A DNA stretch of 64,000 bases from Clostridium neonatale (GCF_001458595.1 NZ_LN890328.1:2327854-2391853); one strand, 5' to 3'. Positions 1 to 8,266 are shown, numbered from the stretch's first letter. The notes: generated from the sequence alone by a model not told the origin. Translations and numbers: made by a program.

Positions 1-37
1 TGACTTCGTTGTCAAAACTTAATTAGTTTCTGTTTTA

Positions 38-66
38 ATTATACAAACTTGCCATTTTATTGTCAA
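38..66 (-). promoter_or_regulatory. Consensus sigma-A promoter pointing off the left edge
   Basis: Read on the minus strand there is TTGACA (66-61), a 17-base spacer and TATAAT (43-38), an exact match to the housekeeping consensus. Transcription would start near 31 and leave the window. A second TTGACA lies at 15-10 on the same strand. Perfect and tandem promoters of this kind usually drive rRNA or tRNA operons, but the transcribed gene is not visible here. Confidence 0.75.
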
Positions 67-214
67 CGCTTTTATATGATATTTTTTACATCTTTATATA
101 ATTAACTGCACTTCTATAAATGATAAAATTTCATATCTCTAAATGATAAAAATTTATACTTACAAAAAATATGAAATAAATTTATTTAAACTTTTTATAA
201 AATCAATAATTTCC

Positions 215-243
215 TTGAACATGTCTTAATAAATTGCTACAAT
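215..243 (+). promoter_or_regulatory. Likely promoter of the aspartokinase gene
   Basis: TTGAAC (215-220), a 17-base spacer and TACAAT (238-243) precede the aspartokinase gene. The leader would be only about 40 bases, so there is no room for a lysine riboswitch or T-box and none is seen upstream. Confidence 0.6.
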
Positions 244-287
244 TTTATATGTAATTTCATACAAACATATTGGGGGGGCTATTTTTC

Positions 288-1604
288 ATGAGTAAAACAA
301 TAATAACAAAATTTGGCGGAAGCTCGCTTGCTGATGCTAATCAATTTAAAAAAGTTAAGGATATCATGCTGTCTGATTCTAACAGAAAATATGTTATTCC
401 TTCTGCACCAGGTAAAAGACATTCTAAAGATTCCAAAATAACAGATCTTCTATATTTATGTCATGCACATGTTGAAACAGGTATTTCATTAGATGATGTT
501 TTCAATCATATTAAAGAAAGATATTGTAACATTGTTAAAGATTTAAGCTTAGATTTTGATATTGAAAAACACTTAAATATTGTAAAAAAAGATTTAGAAG
601 ATGGTGCTTCAAAAGATTATGCTGCTAGTAGAGGTGAATACCTAAACGGATTAATTTTAGCTGATTATTTAGGATTTAAGTTTGTTGATGCAAAAGATGT
701 AATTGTATTTAATGTCGATGGTTCATTAGATACTTATGCTACTCATGAAGCATTATCAGACAAGCTTTCTAAAGTATCTAATGCTGTCATTCCTGGTTTC
801 TATGGAGCTGATAAAGATGGTAATATAGTTACTTTCTCTAGGGGAGGATCTGACGTTACTGGTGCATTAGTTGCAGAAAGCATAAATGCAGATTTATATG
901 AAAACTGGACAGATGTTTCTGGTTTTCTAATGGCTGATCCTAGAATAATTGACAATCCAAAACCTATAAGTACAATTACATATTCTGAACTTAGAGAACT
1001 ATCATATATGGGTGCTTCAGTCTTACATGAAGACTCAATATTCCCTGTAAGAAAAGCTGGTATTCCTATAAATATAAAGAATACAAATAGACCACAAGAT
1101 AAAGGTACTTTTATTGTAAAAGATTGTGACTTATCAAGTAATCCAAATATCGTAACTGGTATTGCAGGTAAGAAAGATTTTACTGTAATCTCAATTTCAA
1201 AGGCTTCTATGAATTCAGAACTAGGTTTTTGTAGAAAACTTTTATCAATCCTTGAACAAAACGGTATATCTTTTGAAAATATGCCTTCAGGAATAGATAC
1301 AGTTTGCTTAGTAATTTCTGATGCTGAATTAAAAAATAAACAAAAAGCTGTTATTGATGGAATAAAAGCTTCTTGTAATCCTGATTCAATAGTAGTACAT
1401 CCTGGAATGGCTATGATTGCTACAGTTGGACGTGGTATGGCTCAGCAAACAGGTACTGCAGCAAAAATATTTGCTGCTTTATCAGACGCTAACATAAACA
1501 TAAGAATGATTGACCAAGGTTCTTCTGAAATGAATATTTTAGTAGGTATTGAAAATAGTCATTTTGAAAAAGGTATTCAGGCTATATATAATGCATTCAA
1601 TTAA
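288..1604 (+). CDS. lysC: Aspartate kinase
   Basis: Phosphorylates L-aspartate with ATP, the first step toward lysine, threonine, methionine and, in spore formers, dipicolinate. The protein has 438 residues. The amino-acid kinase fold begins with the diagnostic KFGGSS motif at residues 8-13, and two ACT-type regulatory domains fill about the last 140 residues, so feedback control by an end-product amino acid is expected. The ATG at 288 is preferred over a TTG 18 bases upstream, because the G-run at 272-278 then serves as a Shine-Dalgarno sequence at normal spacing. The gene is monocistronic. It is followed after nine bases by a hairpin that has been split by the IS element. The family call is secure; which amino acid inhibits it is not visible. 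Confidence 0.93.
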   Translation: MSKTIITKFGGSSLADANQFKKVKDIMLSDSNRKYVIPSAPGKRHSKDSKITDLLYLCHAHVETGISLDDVFNHIKERYCNIVKDLSLDFDIEKHLNIVKKDLEDGASKDYAASRGEYLNGLILADYLGFKFVDAKDVIVFNVDGSLDTYATHEALSDKLSKVSNAVIPGFYGADKDGNIVTFSRGGSDVTGALVAESINADLYENWTDVSGFLMADPRIIDNPKPISTITYSELRELSYMGASVLHEDSIFPVRKAGIPINIKNTNRPQDKGTFIVKDCDLSSNPNIVTGIAGKKDFTVISISKASMNSELGFCRKLLSILEQNGISFENMPSGIDTVCLVISDAELKNKQKAVIDGIKASCNPDSIVVHPGMAMIATVGRGMAQQTGTAAKIFAALSDANINIRMIDQGSSEMNILVGIENSHFEKGIQAIYNAFN

Positions 1605-1612
1605 TTTAATTA

Positions 1613-1633
1613 GAAAAGGTATATAGATTTGTA
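1613..1633 (+). repeat. Left arm of a hairpin interrupted by the IS element
   Basis: The 21 bases at 1613-1633 are the exact reverse complement of 3180-3200 on the other side of the IS. Removing the IS and one copy of the GTA target duplication restores a perfect 21-bp stem with a CA loop, followed by a short T-rich tail. It was probably the aspartokinase terminator. Confidence 0.8.
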
Positions 1634-1687
1634 TGAACCGACCCCAAAAAGTTAGACCAAAAATCTAATGATTTGGAGGTCGGTTTT

Positions 1688-2269
1688 TTGGCAAAATATA
1701 GTTATGAATTCAAAAAAGAAGTTGTTCAAGCGTATTTGGATGGTAAAGGTGGTTATAAATTTCTTGCGAAAGAGTTTGGTATTCCTTCTCCAAGCAAGGT
1801 TAAATTATGGGTTGATAATTACCGTACATTAGGCGATGAAGCGTTGATGCGTTCAAGAAAAAATGAATCTTTTACTTTCGAATATAAACTTCATGTAGTA
1901 GAATTATATCTAACAAGTGAGGTCTCATATCAGGAGTTAGCCCTTCAAGAAAGGATACATAATCCAACGCAAATAGTTAAGTGGGTAAATGATTTTAGAA
2001 TTGCTGGTCCTGATGCTTTGCGGCCGAAGAAGAAGGGACGAAAGATATCGTTGGAATCATCAAATAAATTGTCTAGTAAAACAGAATCCGCCGAAATTGT
2101 TTCAGTTGACACTACTGCTGAACATGTAAAACAGCTTGAAGATGAATTGCTCAAGCTCAAAATTGAGAACGCATATTTAAAAGAACTGAGGAGGCTGCGT
2201 TTAGAGGAGGAAGCTCTTCTGAAAAAACAGCGAGAATCATCCACAGCCTCCGAGGAGAATTCAAATTAA
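1688..2269 (+). CDS. IS3-family transposase OrfA (helix-turn-helix protein)
   Basis: DNA-binding subunit of the transposase, 193 residues. Two helix-turn-helix segments lie in the first ~110 residues, each ending in a 'kLWVdNYR/kWVNDFR' recognition helix. A Leu/Glu-rich coiled coil at the C-terminus is typical of the leucine zipper by which OrfA and OrfAB multimerise. The TTG at 1688 is chosen because GGAGGT at 1675-1680 is spaced 7-8 bases upstream of it; an in-frame TTG at 1673 would overlap that site. The gene ends in a frame +1 relative to orfB, with an A-run at 2222-2227 in the overlap. Confidence 0.9.
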   Translation: MAKYSYEFKKEVVQAYLDGKGGYKFLAKEFGIPSPSKVKLWVDNYRTLGDEALMRSRKNESFTFEYKLHVVELYLTSEVSYQELALQERIHNPTQIVKWVNDFRIAGPDALRPKKKGRKISLESSNKLSSKTESAEIVSVDTTAEHVKQLEDELLKLKIENAYLKELRRLRLEEEALLKKQRESSTASEENSN

Positions 2270-2310
2270 AAGATATTCTCGCAGTTGTAGGCTTTCCAAA
2301 AGCGACATAC

Positions 2311-3111
2311 ATGTATTGGCAAAAGCGATTTAATAGAGAAAATCCTAATAAAGAACTAGAAGAAAAGATCCTTGAAATACGTAGTATTAATAAAGATTGG
2401 GGTTATCGACGTGTATACGGAGCACTACGTAAACAAGGAATACTTATAAATAAAAAGAAAGTTCAGAGAATTATGCAAAAGCTTAATCTTCAGGTGACTT
2501 CCTTTACAAGAAAGAGTCGTAAGTATAGTTCATACAAGGGTAAAGTTGGAAAGGTTGCTCCTAACAGAATTCATAGACGTTTTGACACACAGATTCCTCA
2601 TCAGAAAATCACAACAGATACTACTGAGTTTAAGTATTATGAGGTTGATGATAAGGGACGAATGATAATAAAGAAACTATACTTAGATCCATTCATGGAT
2701 ATGTGTAATAGAGAAATCTTAAGCTATGGAATATCTCAACATCCGTCAGCGGCCAATATCATGGGAGCACTAAACCAGGCAATTGAAATCACAGCTGATT
2801 GTCCATACAGAAGAACTTTTCATTCTGATCAAGGTTGGGCTTACCAAATGAAAGCTTATGTACACACTCTTAAAGAAAATCGAATTTTTCAAAGTATGTC
2901 CCGAAAGGGCAACTGCCATGACAATTCAGTAATGGAGAACTTCTTTGGAATAATGAAACAGGAAATGTACTACGGCGTTGTTTACTACAGTTATGATGAA
3001 CTCAAAGAGGCAATAGAACAATACATCAAGTACTACAATGAACAAAGAATTAAAGAGAAACTAGGATGGATGAGTCCCGTAGAATACAGGCTCAACCTCT
3101 TGGCTGCATAA
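2311..3111 (+). CDS. IS3-family transposase OrfB (DDE catalytic domain)
   Basis: Catalytic part of the transposase. The first ATG is at 2311, but this frame is open from 2167, and the translated upstream stretch (RIIHSLRGEFKLKDILAVVG) is typical conserved OrfB sequence. It is therefore probably made as an OrfAB fusion by a -1 shift at the A-run 2222-2227. The rve/integrase core shows the first Asp in 'TTDTTEF', the second in 'HSDQG', and the catalytic Glu in 'DNSVMENFFG'. The C-terminus ends with the usual 'YYNEQRIKEKLGWMSPVEYR'. No stops or frameshifts interrupt it. Confidence 0.92.
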   Translation: MYWQKRFNRENPNKELEEKILEIRSINKDWGYRRVYGALRKQGILINKKKVQRIMQKLNLQVTSFTRKSRKYSSYKGKVGKVAPNRIHRRFDTQIPHQKITTDTTEFKYYEVDDKGRMIIKKLYLDPFMDMCNREILSYGISQHPSAANIMGALNQAIEITADCPYRRTFHSDQGWAYQMKAYVHTLKENRIFQSMSRKGNCHDNSVMENFFGIMKQEMYYGVVYYSYDELKEAIEQYIKYYNEQRIKEKLGWMSPVEYRLNLLAA

Positions 3112-3115
3112 AAAT

Positions 3116-3144
3116 AGCGTAGCAGCCATTAAAACTGCTACGCT
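3116..3144 (+). terminator. Hairpin inside the right end of the IS
   Basis: AGCGTAGCAG (3116-3125) and CTGCTACGCT (3135-3144) form a 10-bp stem with a 9-base loop, five bases after the orfB stop. It probably ends transposase transcription. Confidence 0.6.
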
Positions 3145-3179
3145 TAAAAAGTCTAACTTTTTGGGGTCACCTCAGTACA

Positions 3180-3200
3180 TACAAATCTATATACCTTTTC
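3180..3200 (+). repeat. Right arm of the hairpin interrupted by the IS
   Basis: Exact reverse complement of 1613-1633; see that entry. Confidence 0.8.
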
Positions 3201-3210
3201 CTTAACCGCG

Positions 3211-3246
3211 AAAAAAGACTTGTCTATTATTTGACAAGTCTTTTTT
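3211..3246. terminator. Bidirectional terminator between aspartokinase/IS and dedA
   Basis: A 14-bp perfect stem (3211-3224 with 3233-3246) around an 8-base loop, with an A-run on one side and a T-run on the other. It can stop transcription from both directions; the dedA stop codon is six bases away. Confidence 0.85.
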
Positions 3247-3251
3247 ATCAC

Positions 3252-3905
3252 TTAATTTAGTACTTCTTCATTACTTCTTTTATTTCTTAAGTATTCAATG
3301 ACTGCAGGCATTATTGAAATTAAAACTATTGCAATCATTACAAGTGAGAAATTATTTTTTACAACTGGAATATTTCCAAAATAATATCCAAGTACTGAAG
3401 CTAATAAAACCCAGCTTACTCCGCCAACTGCATTAAAAGAAATAAATTTTTTATAGTTCATTTTACCTATTCCCGCAACAAATGGGGCCAATGTTCTTAC
3501 TATTGGTACAAATCTAGCAAGTATTATTGTTTTACCACCATATTTTTCATAGAATTTATTTGTCTTCTCCAAATGCTCTTTCTTTATTAACTTTCCATTT
3601 TTAGAATTGATAAGTTTATTGCCTAATATTCTCCCGATTTCATAATTTGCTGTATCACCCAAAACTGCGGCGACTCCTAAAATTCCTAATAAAACATAAA
3701 TATTAAGCATTCCCATGGCAGCAAACGCACCTGCAGCAAATATTAATGAATCTCCCGGAAGAAATGGTGTAACAACAAGACCTGTTTCAAAAAATATTAT
3801 TAGAAATAATATTAAATATGTCTCAAAGCCATAATTATTTATTACCATGCCAAGATATCTATCTAAGTGTAAGAAAATATCTATTGCATAATTTATAGTA
3901 TTCAT
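3252..3905 (-). CDS. DedA family membrane protein
   Basis: Polytopic inner-membrane protein of 217 residues with about five hydrophobic segments. The family signature is present: 'F.ETGLVVTPFLPGDSLIFAAG' near residues 40-60 and 'ILARFVPIVRTLAPFVAG' near residue 130. DedA proteins belong to the SNARE-associated/VTT superfamily; several members are needed for membrane homeostasis and some are lipid flippases (undecaprenyl phosphate recycling has been shown for DedA relatives). Which role applies here cannot be read from sequence. The gene stands alone. Confidence 0.88.
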   Translation of the reverse strand: MNTINYAIDIFLHLDRYLGMVINNYGFETYLILFLIIFFETGLVVTPFLPGDSLIFAAGAFAAMGMLNIYVLLGILGVAAVLGDTANYEIGRILGNKLINSKNGKLIKKEHLEKTNKFYEKYGGKTIILARFVPIVRTLAPFVAGIGKMNYKKFISFNAVGGVSWVLLASVLGYYFGNIPVVKNNFSLVMIAIVLISIMPAVIEYLRNKRSNEEVLN

Positions 3906-4054
3906 TCTTATTTTCCCTTCTTTGTTTTATTTTATCTAGTTATTTACTGTAATTATATATTATAACCACTAAATTTTGAATAATAATATAATTAATTTTT
4001 TATTAAGTTTTATTTTTCTTTTCTAATGCATCAATAGTATTTTTTTATATGAAT

Positions 4055-4807
4055 TTATAGAAATAACTTCATATACCACTCTAATATCCCATTTGCCCAC
4101 ATCATAGATATAAATGCTCCAATTGCTATAAATGGAGCAAATGCTATTTTATCTTTTAATTTTTTTAATCTTAATATAATAACTGCTATTCCTATTATTC
4201 CACCTATAATAATCCCTAAAAATAGCCCAATTAATATTCCCTTAATTCCTAAAAACAATCCACAAACTGCTGCTATTTCAGCATCTCCATCTCCCATGCC
4301 TTTTGTTATAACAACAATTATCTTAATAATTAAAAAACCAACAATACCGCCTATAATTGAATCAAACGCACCATTTTTATACACTATAAATTGAACTACC
4401 AAAAATAAAAATCCGCATATGGCTCCAAATATTGTAGTCGAACGATAGATATATTGCGTCTTATAATCTATAACTGAAATAACACTTAGAATAGAAGTAA
4501 AAATACAATATTTTAATGCAGCTATACTAATTCCATATTTAGAGAAAATTAGTATATAAAGAACACAATTTAATGCTTCAACAATTGGATATTGAAATGA
4601 TATTTTTTCTTTACAATATCTACATTTTCTTCCTAAGAAAACAAAACTAAAAATTGGAATCATATCTAATGGCATTAGTCTGTGGTTACAATTAGTACAA
4701 TGTGATGGTGGATACGAAATAGATTCTTCCTTTGGAATCCTGCATATGCAAACATTTAAAAAACTTCCTATAACCATTCCAAACATGACTAAAATAATAT
4801 ATTCCAT
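4055..4807 (-). CDS. pilD: Type 4 prepilin peptidase / N-methyltransferase
   Basis: Membrane aspartyl protease that cuts the leader from type IV pilins and methylates the new N-terminus. About 250 residues. The N-terminal domain has the two CxxC pairs ('CTNC' and 'CRYC') that bind zinc in bifunctional PilD proteins, so methylation is expected too. The catalytic aspartates are the first Asp in 'VIDYKTQYIYR' and the one in 'GMGDGDAEIA' (GxGD motif). The ATG at 4807 is preferred to the one two codons upstream because of its spacing from the GGGGG site. It lies 53 bases downstream of pilT. No pilin, PilB or PilC is in this window, so the substrates are encoded elsewhere. Confidence 0.9.
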   Translation of the reverse strand: MEYIILVMFGMVIGSFLNVCICRIPKEESISYPPSHCTNCNHRLMPLDMIPIFSFVFLGRKCRYCKEKISFQYPIVEALNCVLYILIFSKYGISIAALKYCIFTSILSVISVIDYKTQYIYRSTTIFGAICGFLFLVVQFIVYKNGAFDSIIGGIVGFLIIKIIVVITKGMGDGDAEIAAVCGLFLGIKGILIGLFLGIIIGGIIGIAVIILRLKKLKDKIAFAPFIAIGAFISMMWANGILEWYMKLFL

Positions 4808-4860
4808 CTCCATTTCCCCCTAGCTAATAACTATATTTTGAACCACTCCTTAGTAAAAAT

Positions 4861-5907
4861 TTATACTGACTGCATGTTTTGATTAACCCAATTTCCATAT
4901 TCTTCTTTTGATATAGTTCCCGAATTAACCAATCTTTTCAAATCCATTCCTATTGTCTGCATTCCATATTTACTTCCCATTTGAATAAAACTATTTATTT
5001 GTTCGTAATTTCCTTCTCTAATAAGGTTTTGTATACTTTGAGTACAAATCATGATTTCCATAGCGGCCGTTCTTCCTATCCCAATCTCATTTGATAAAAG
5101 AACCTGTGAAATAACTCCTCTTAAAAATGACGATAATTGAATTCGCACTTCATTTTGATGGCTTGCTTCAAACGAATTAATTATTCTATATATACTAGCT
5201 ACAGCCCCCATATTATGTAATGTAGAAAATACTAAATGTCCAGTTTGCGCTGCTCTTAATGCAATTTCAATCGTTTCTTTGTCTCTCATTTCTCCAAGCA
5301 TTATTATGTCTGGATCCTGCCTAAGGGCTGCCTTTAATCCACTAGCATAACTTAAAGTATCCTCTCCAATTTCTCTTTGATTTATCATGCATTTCTTTGT
5401 TTCAAATATATATTCTATTGGTTCCTCTAAAGTTATTATATGTTTTTCTTTTGTATTGTTTATTTCATTAATCATAGCTGCAAGTGTTGTACTTTTTCCA
5501 GAACCTGTTGGTCCTGTAACTAATACTAAGCCATCTTTCAATTCTGTAAATTTCTTTAATACACTGGCATTAGCATCTGTAATATCGCTTATCTTAGGTA
5601 TATCACTTTTAATAACTCTCATTACAATACCATTACTTTTCCTGCACTTATAAGCATTAACTCTGAAGTTACCTATTTCAGGATTATTATATTTAAAATC
5701 AATTTCTCCTTTTTCTTTGAAAATTTGATATTTATCAGGTACTAAATCCTTTATATATTCTTCTACAATTTCAAAAGATATTGGATCCTCATTAACTTTA
5801 ATAAGTTTTCCATCTTCCCTTGACATAGGTGGCAACCCTGATGTTATATGAATATCAGAAATAGATTCCATATCAATAGTTGCTAATAAATTATCAATCT
5901 TAGCCAT
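4861..5907 (-). CDS. pilT: Twitching-motility ATPase PilT
   Basis: Cytoplasmic hexameric ATPase that powers retraction of type IV pili. About 348 residues, the normal length. It has a PAS-like N-terminal domain, a Walker A motif GPTGSGKST near residue 132, Asp-box and Walker B 'DPDIIMLGEMRD', the His box 'TGHLVFSTLHN', and the PilT-specific AIRE-like region replaced by 'LIREGN' near the C-terminus. A GTG three codons upstream is in frame; the ATG at 5907 is chosen because a GTGAG-type site precedes it. Followed by pilD, likely one transcript. Confidence 0.92.
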   Translation of the reverse strand: MAKIDNLLATIDMESISDIHITSGLPPMSREDGKLIKVNEDPISFEIVEEYIKDLVPDKYQIFKEKGEIDFKYNNPEIGNFRVNAYKCRKSNGIVMRVIKSDIPKISDITDANASVLKKFTELKDGLVLVTGPTGSGKSTTLAAMINEINNTKEKHIITLEEPIEYIFETKKCMINQREIGEDTLSYASGLKAALRQDPDIIMLGEMRDKETIEIALRAAQTGHLVFSTLHNMGAVASIYRIINSFEASHQNEVRIQLSSFLRGVISQVLLSNEIGIGRTAAMEIMICTQSIQNLIREGNYEQINSFIQMGSKYGMQTIGMDLKRLVNSGTISKEEYGNWVNQNMQSV

Positions 5908-6163
5908 TTTTATCACTCACTTATAAGTATTTTTATGCCTTCTCTTTTATACTTTTGCATATTATAAAATCATTACCCATTAAATATAATATTGTCCCAT
6001 TTATTGTATATTATACTTATAATGTATTTTTCAATTTATTATTTTTCTGATTTGTTATTTATTCACAATTCTTAAATGATTTATATATTCCTCTTTGCAT
6101 ATTAATCCTTAAATTTATTAAGTATTGCAAGCAAGATTATATACCAATTTACTTCAAGCTATA

Positions 6164-6411
6164 TCAAATCAGAATAGGTAAATATACGAATTCGTTCCCC
6201 TTTATTCCTTGATGTTTTACAAAATTCTTAACAGCAATAACATTATTATCCTTAATATCTACCATCTCGATTTCCATGAATACGTCTAAAGCTACCATTA
6301 CTTCACTTTCTTCTCTATTAAATTCAACAGCTAAAGTTCTCACCGTATATTGGATAAATATAAATTTTCTTCTGTGTTAATCTTACTTGCAAGAGTCATC
6401 ATTCTAAACTA
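6164..6411 (-). pseudogene. Remnant of a phage replisome-organizer (DnaD-like N-terminal domain) gene
   Basis: The translated minus strand reads (Y V stop F R) M M T L A S K I N ... then, after a +1 shift, 'YTVRTLAVEFNR', 'ALDVFMEIEMVDI' and 'AVKNFVKHQGIKG'. This matches the layout of phage replisome organizer N-terminal domains (winged helix ending in a '..NW.KHQ..' segment). A TAG at 6411-6409 stands where the family usually has Trp, and the frame breaks again around 6350, so it cannot make a functional protein. The assignment is from family memory, not from a search. Confidence 0.55.
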
Positions 6412-6498
6412 CACGTATTTAAATTTAATAAATTTTTATTGCAATATTTCATTAAATTTTCATTTAAAACATATTTATTAGTATAATCAAATCACTCA

Positions 6499-6524
6499 AA
6501 AAGAAGCCAGTTACGACTTCTTTT
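6499..6524 (-). terminator. Hairpin with T-run, possible yebC terminator
   Basis: AAAAGAAG (6499-6506) pairs with CTTCTTTT (6517-6524); on the minus strand the stem is followed by more T residues. The stem is AT-rich and only moderately strong. Confidence 0.5.
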
Positions 6525-6534
6525 ACTTATACTA

Positions 6535-6605
6535 TTACTTATTCAATAAATCTTTGAGCAACAAAAAAACACCTCCAATATTGACACACTTGTATATCAA
6601 TATTG
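6535..6605 (-). other. Nine-codon frame behind an inverted repeat
   Basis: On the minus strand an inverted repeat CAATATTGA/TCAATATTG (6605-6597 and 6584-6576) is followed by GGAGGT (6576-6571) and a TTG-initiated frame of nine codons (MLLKDLLNK, 6564-6535), then directly by the hairpin at 6499-6524. It could be a leader peptide, a truncated gene or chance. Confidence 0.25.
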
Positions 6606-6661
6606 AAAGTGTAAATTTTAATATAAAATGATTTTTTGAAGTTTATAGTACCTCTACATTC

Positions 6662-7402
6662 CTACTCTTCCCATCCTTCAGGGAATTCAGCATTGTGATA
6701 AACTTCTTGAACATCATCATCATCATCAAGTAAGTCTAACATCTTTTGGAACTTCTTAGCATCAGCTTCATCTATTGCTGTATATGTATCTGGAATCATC
6801 TTAACTGCGGCTTCTAAGAACTCTATTCCTTGTTCTTCTAAGGCTTCACGAACAGTACCGAAGTCTTCTGGTGTGGTTGTAACTACAAATACTTCTTCTT
6901 CATCAGCATTAAAATCTTCTGCACCAGCATCAAGAGCAAGCATCATCATTTCATCTTCATCTCTATCGCCCTTTTCTATAACAAGCTCACCTTTTTCTTG
7001 GAACATAAATCCTACACATCCTGTAGTTCCCATGTTTCCACCACCTTTTGTGAAAGCACTTCTTACATTACCTGCTGATCTATTTTTATTATCTGTAAGA
7101 GTTTCAACTATTACTGCAACTCCATTTGGACCATAACCTTCGTAAACTATGTTTTCATAATTTACATCTCCAAGTTCTCCTGAAGCTTTTTTAAGAGATC
7201 TAGTTATATTATCATTAGGCATATTTGCTGCTTTTGCTTTTGCTATAATATCTCTAAGTTTAGCATTTGTCTCCGGATTTGGCCCACCATTTTTAATTGC
7301 AACAGCCATTTCTTTACCTATTTTAGTAAATATTTTACCTCTTTTAGCATCTACTTTACCTTTTTTCTGTTGAATATTATGCCACTTTGAATGTCCTGAC
7401 AT
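6662..7402 (-). CDS. yebC: YebC/PmpR-family protein
   Basis: 246 residues, beginning with the family signature 'MSGHSKWHNIQQKKGK'. YebC proteins are DNA-binding regulators in some species, and YebC2-type members help ribosomes through proline stretches; sequence alone does not separate the roles. The ATG at 7402 is chosen over an upstream in-frame ATG because GGAGG lies at 7414-7410, just ahead of it, and because homologues start with MSGHSKW. The C-terminal third is very acidic, ending '..LLDDDDDVQEVYHNAEFPEGWEE'. Monocistronic. Confidence 0.93.
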   Translation of the reverse strand: MSGHSKWHNIQQKKGKVDAKRGKIFTKIGKEMAVAIKNGGPNPETNAKLRDIIAKAKAANMPNDNITRSLKKASGELGDVNYENIVYEGYGPNGVAVIVETLTDNKNRSAGNVRSAFTKGGGNMGTTGCVGFMFQEKGELVIEKGDRDEDEMMMLALDAGAEDFNADEEEVFVVTTTPEDFGTVREALEEQGIEFLEAAVKMIPDTYTAIDEADAKKFQKMLDLLDDDDDVQEVYHNAEFPEGWEE

Positions 7403-7573
7403 ATATTTTCCTCCTTTTATCATAACTAAAATATATAGTACAATAAAATCCTTATAAAATTTCACTGTACTATATACTGTATTTATTAAACAAAATTCAC
7501 TTAAAAATTATACCACACTATGCTTGAATTGACAATTAACATAGATCTAGCATGTATTTGATATGCCCTGTAT

Positions 7574-8224
7574 TTACTTTAAATTTTTATAAAGTCTATT
7601 TCCTTCTTTAAAATAAATACCCTCTTCACTTCTTAGTGATATTACTTTTCCATTTGTAGATTCAATTATTTCACTTTCTATAGTATCACTTATGCTTTCT
7701 TCGCATAGTATATGGACAACTACCTTATCAGTATATTCTGTATCTTCTATATGCCATGAATTCTGACCACAAATATACTGCACTTTTCCAAATAAATCGT
7801 AATCTAATTCAAAGCTCAGTTTTAATCCATTTACTTTTTCAACTATTCCTGCTGACTTTATTGCTATACTTGCCCCTTTAGTATATGCTCTAGTAAGTCC
7901 TCCAGCACCAAGAAGAATACCTCCAAAGTATCTTGTTACTACAATGGCACAATCTGTTACATTACTTTTTTTCATTACTTCCAATATTGGAATACCTGCC
8001 GTACCTTGTGGTTCTCCATCATCTGAATATCTTTGAATATTCATTTTTTCTCCTATTACGTATGCTGAACAATTATGTGTTGCTTGTTTATGCATAGATT
8101 TTATTTCATTTATAAATTCTTTTGCTTCTTCTTCGCTTTCAACTCTTTTAGCATATCCAATAAATTCAGATTTCTTCTCTTCAAATCTGTCTTCGCCAAA
8201 GTCTCTTATTGTTATATATGACAT
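7574..8224 (-). CDS. YigZ / IMPACT family protein
   Basis: 216 residues. The N-terminal UPF0029/Impact domain contains 'HNCSAYVIG' and 'DDGEPQGTAGIPIL' and 'TRYFGGILLGAGGLTRAY', all hallmarks of the family, followed by a ferredoxin-fold DUF1949 domain. E. coli YigZ and relatives are implicated in translation-related or peptidase-like functions, with no settled biochemical role. The ATG at 8224 has a GGGGG site six bases upstream. It lies 42 bases after the MocR-type gene and may be co-transcribed with it. Confidence 0.85.
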   Translation of the reverse strand: MSYITIRDFGEDRFEEKKSEFIGYAKRVESEEEAKEFINEIKSMHKQATHNCSAYVIGEKMNIQRYSDDGEPQGTAGIPILEVMKKSNVTDCAIVVTRYFGGILLGAGGLTRAYTKGASIAIKSAGIVEKVNGLKLSFELDYDLFGKVQYICGQNSWHIEDTEYTDKVVVHILCEESISDTIESEIIESTNGKVISLRSEEGIYFKEGNRLYKNLK

Positions 8225-8266
8225 AATCGTCCCCCTTATATTTATTTTTACTATCTTTTTGTGTAT

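Larger units (their letters stand above)
1634..3174 (+). mobile_element. Intact IS3-family insertion sequence (IS150-like)
   Basis: A complete element of 1541 bp. Terminal inverted repeats of 24 bp with a few mismatches lie at 1634-1657 and 3151-3174 and share the core GACCCCAAAAAGTTAGAC. A 3-bp direct repeat GTA flanks it (1631-1633 and 3175-3177), the usual IS3-family target duplication. It carries orfA and orfB in overlapping -1 frames. Its base composition is visibly richer in G+C than the neighbours. Both frames, both ends and the target duplication look undamaged, so the element may be active and recent. Confidence 0.93.
5908..6661. other. 754-base gap with gene remnants
   Basis: No intact gene. 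It holds a decayed phage replication gene (6164-6411), a hairpin (6499-6524), a nine-codon frame with a good ribosome binding site, and an inverted repeat (6576-6605). Together these suggest the leftover of a phage or plasmid segment. Confidence 0.6.

Noticed and set aside
1..287. Lysine riboswitch or T-box before aspartokinase
   Set aside because: The likely promoter leaves a leader of only about 40 bases, and no conserved core is present.
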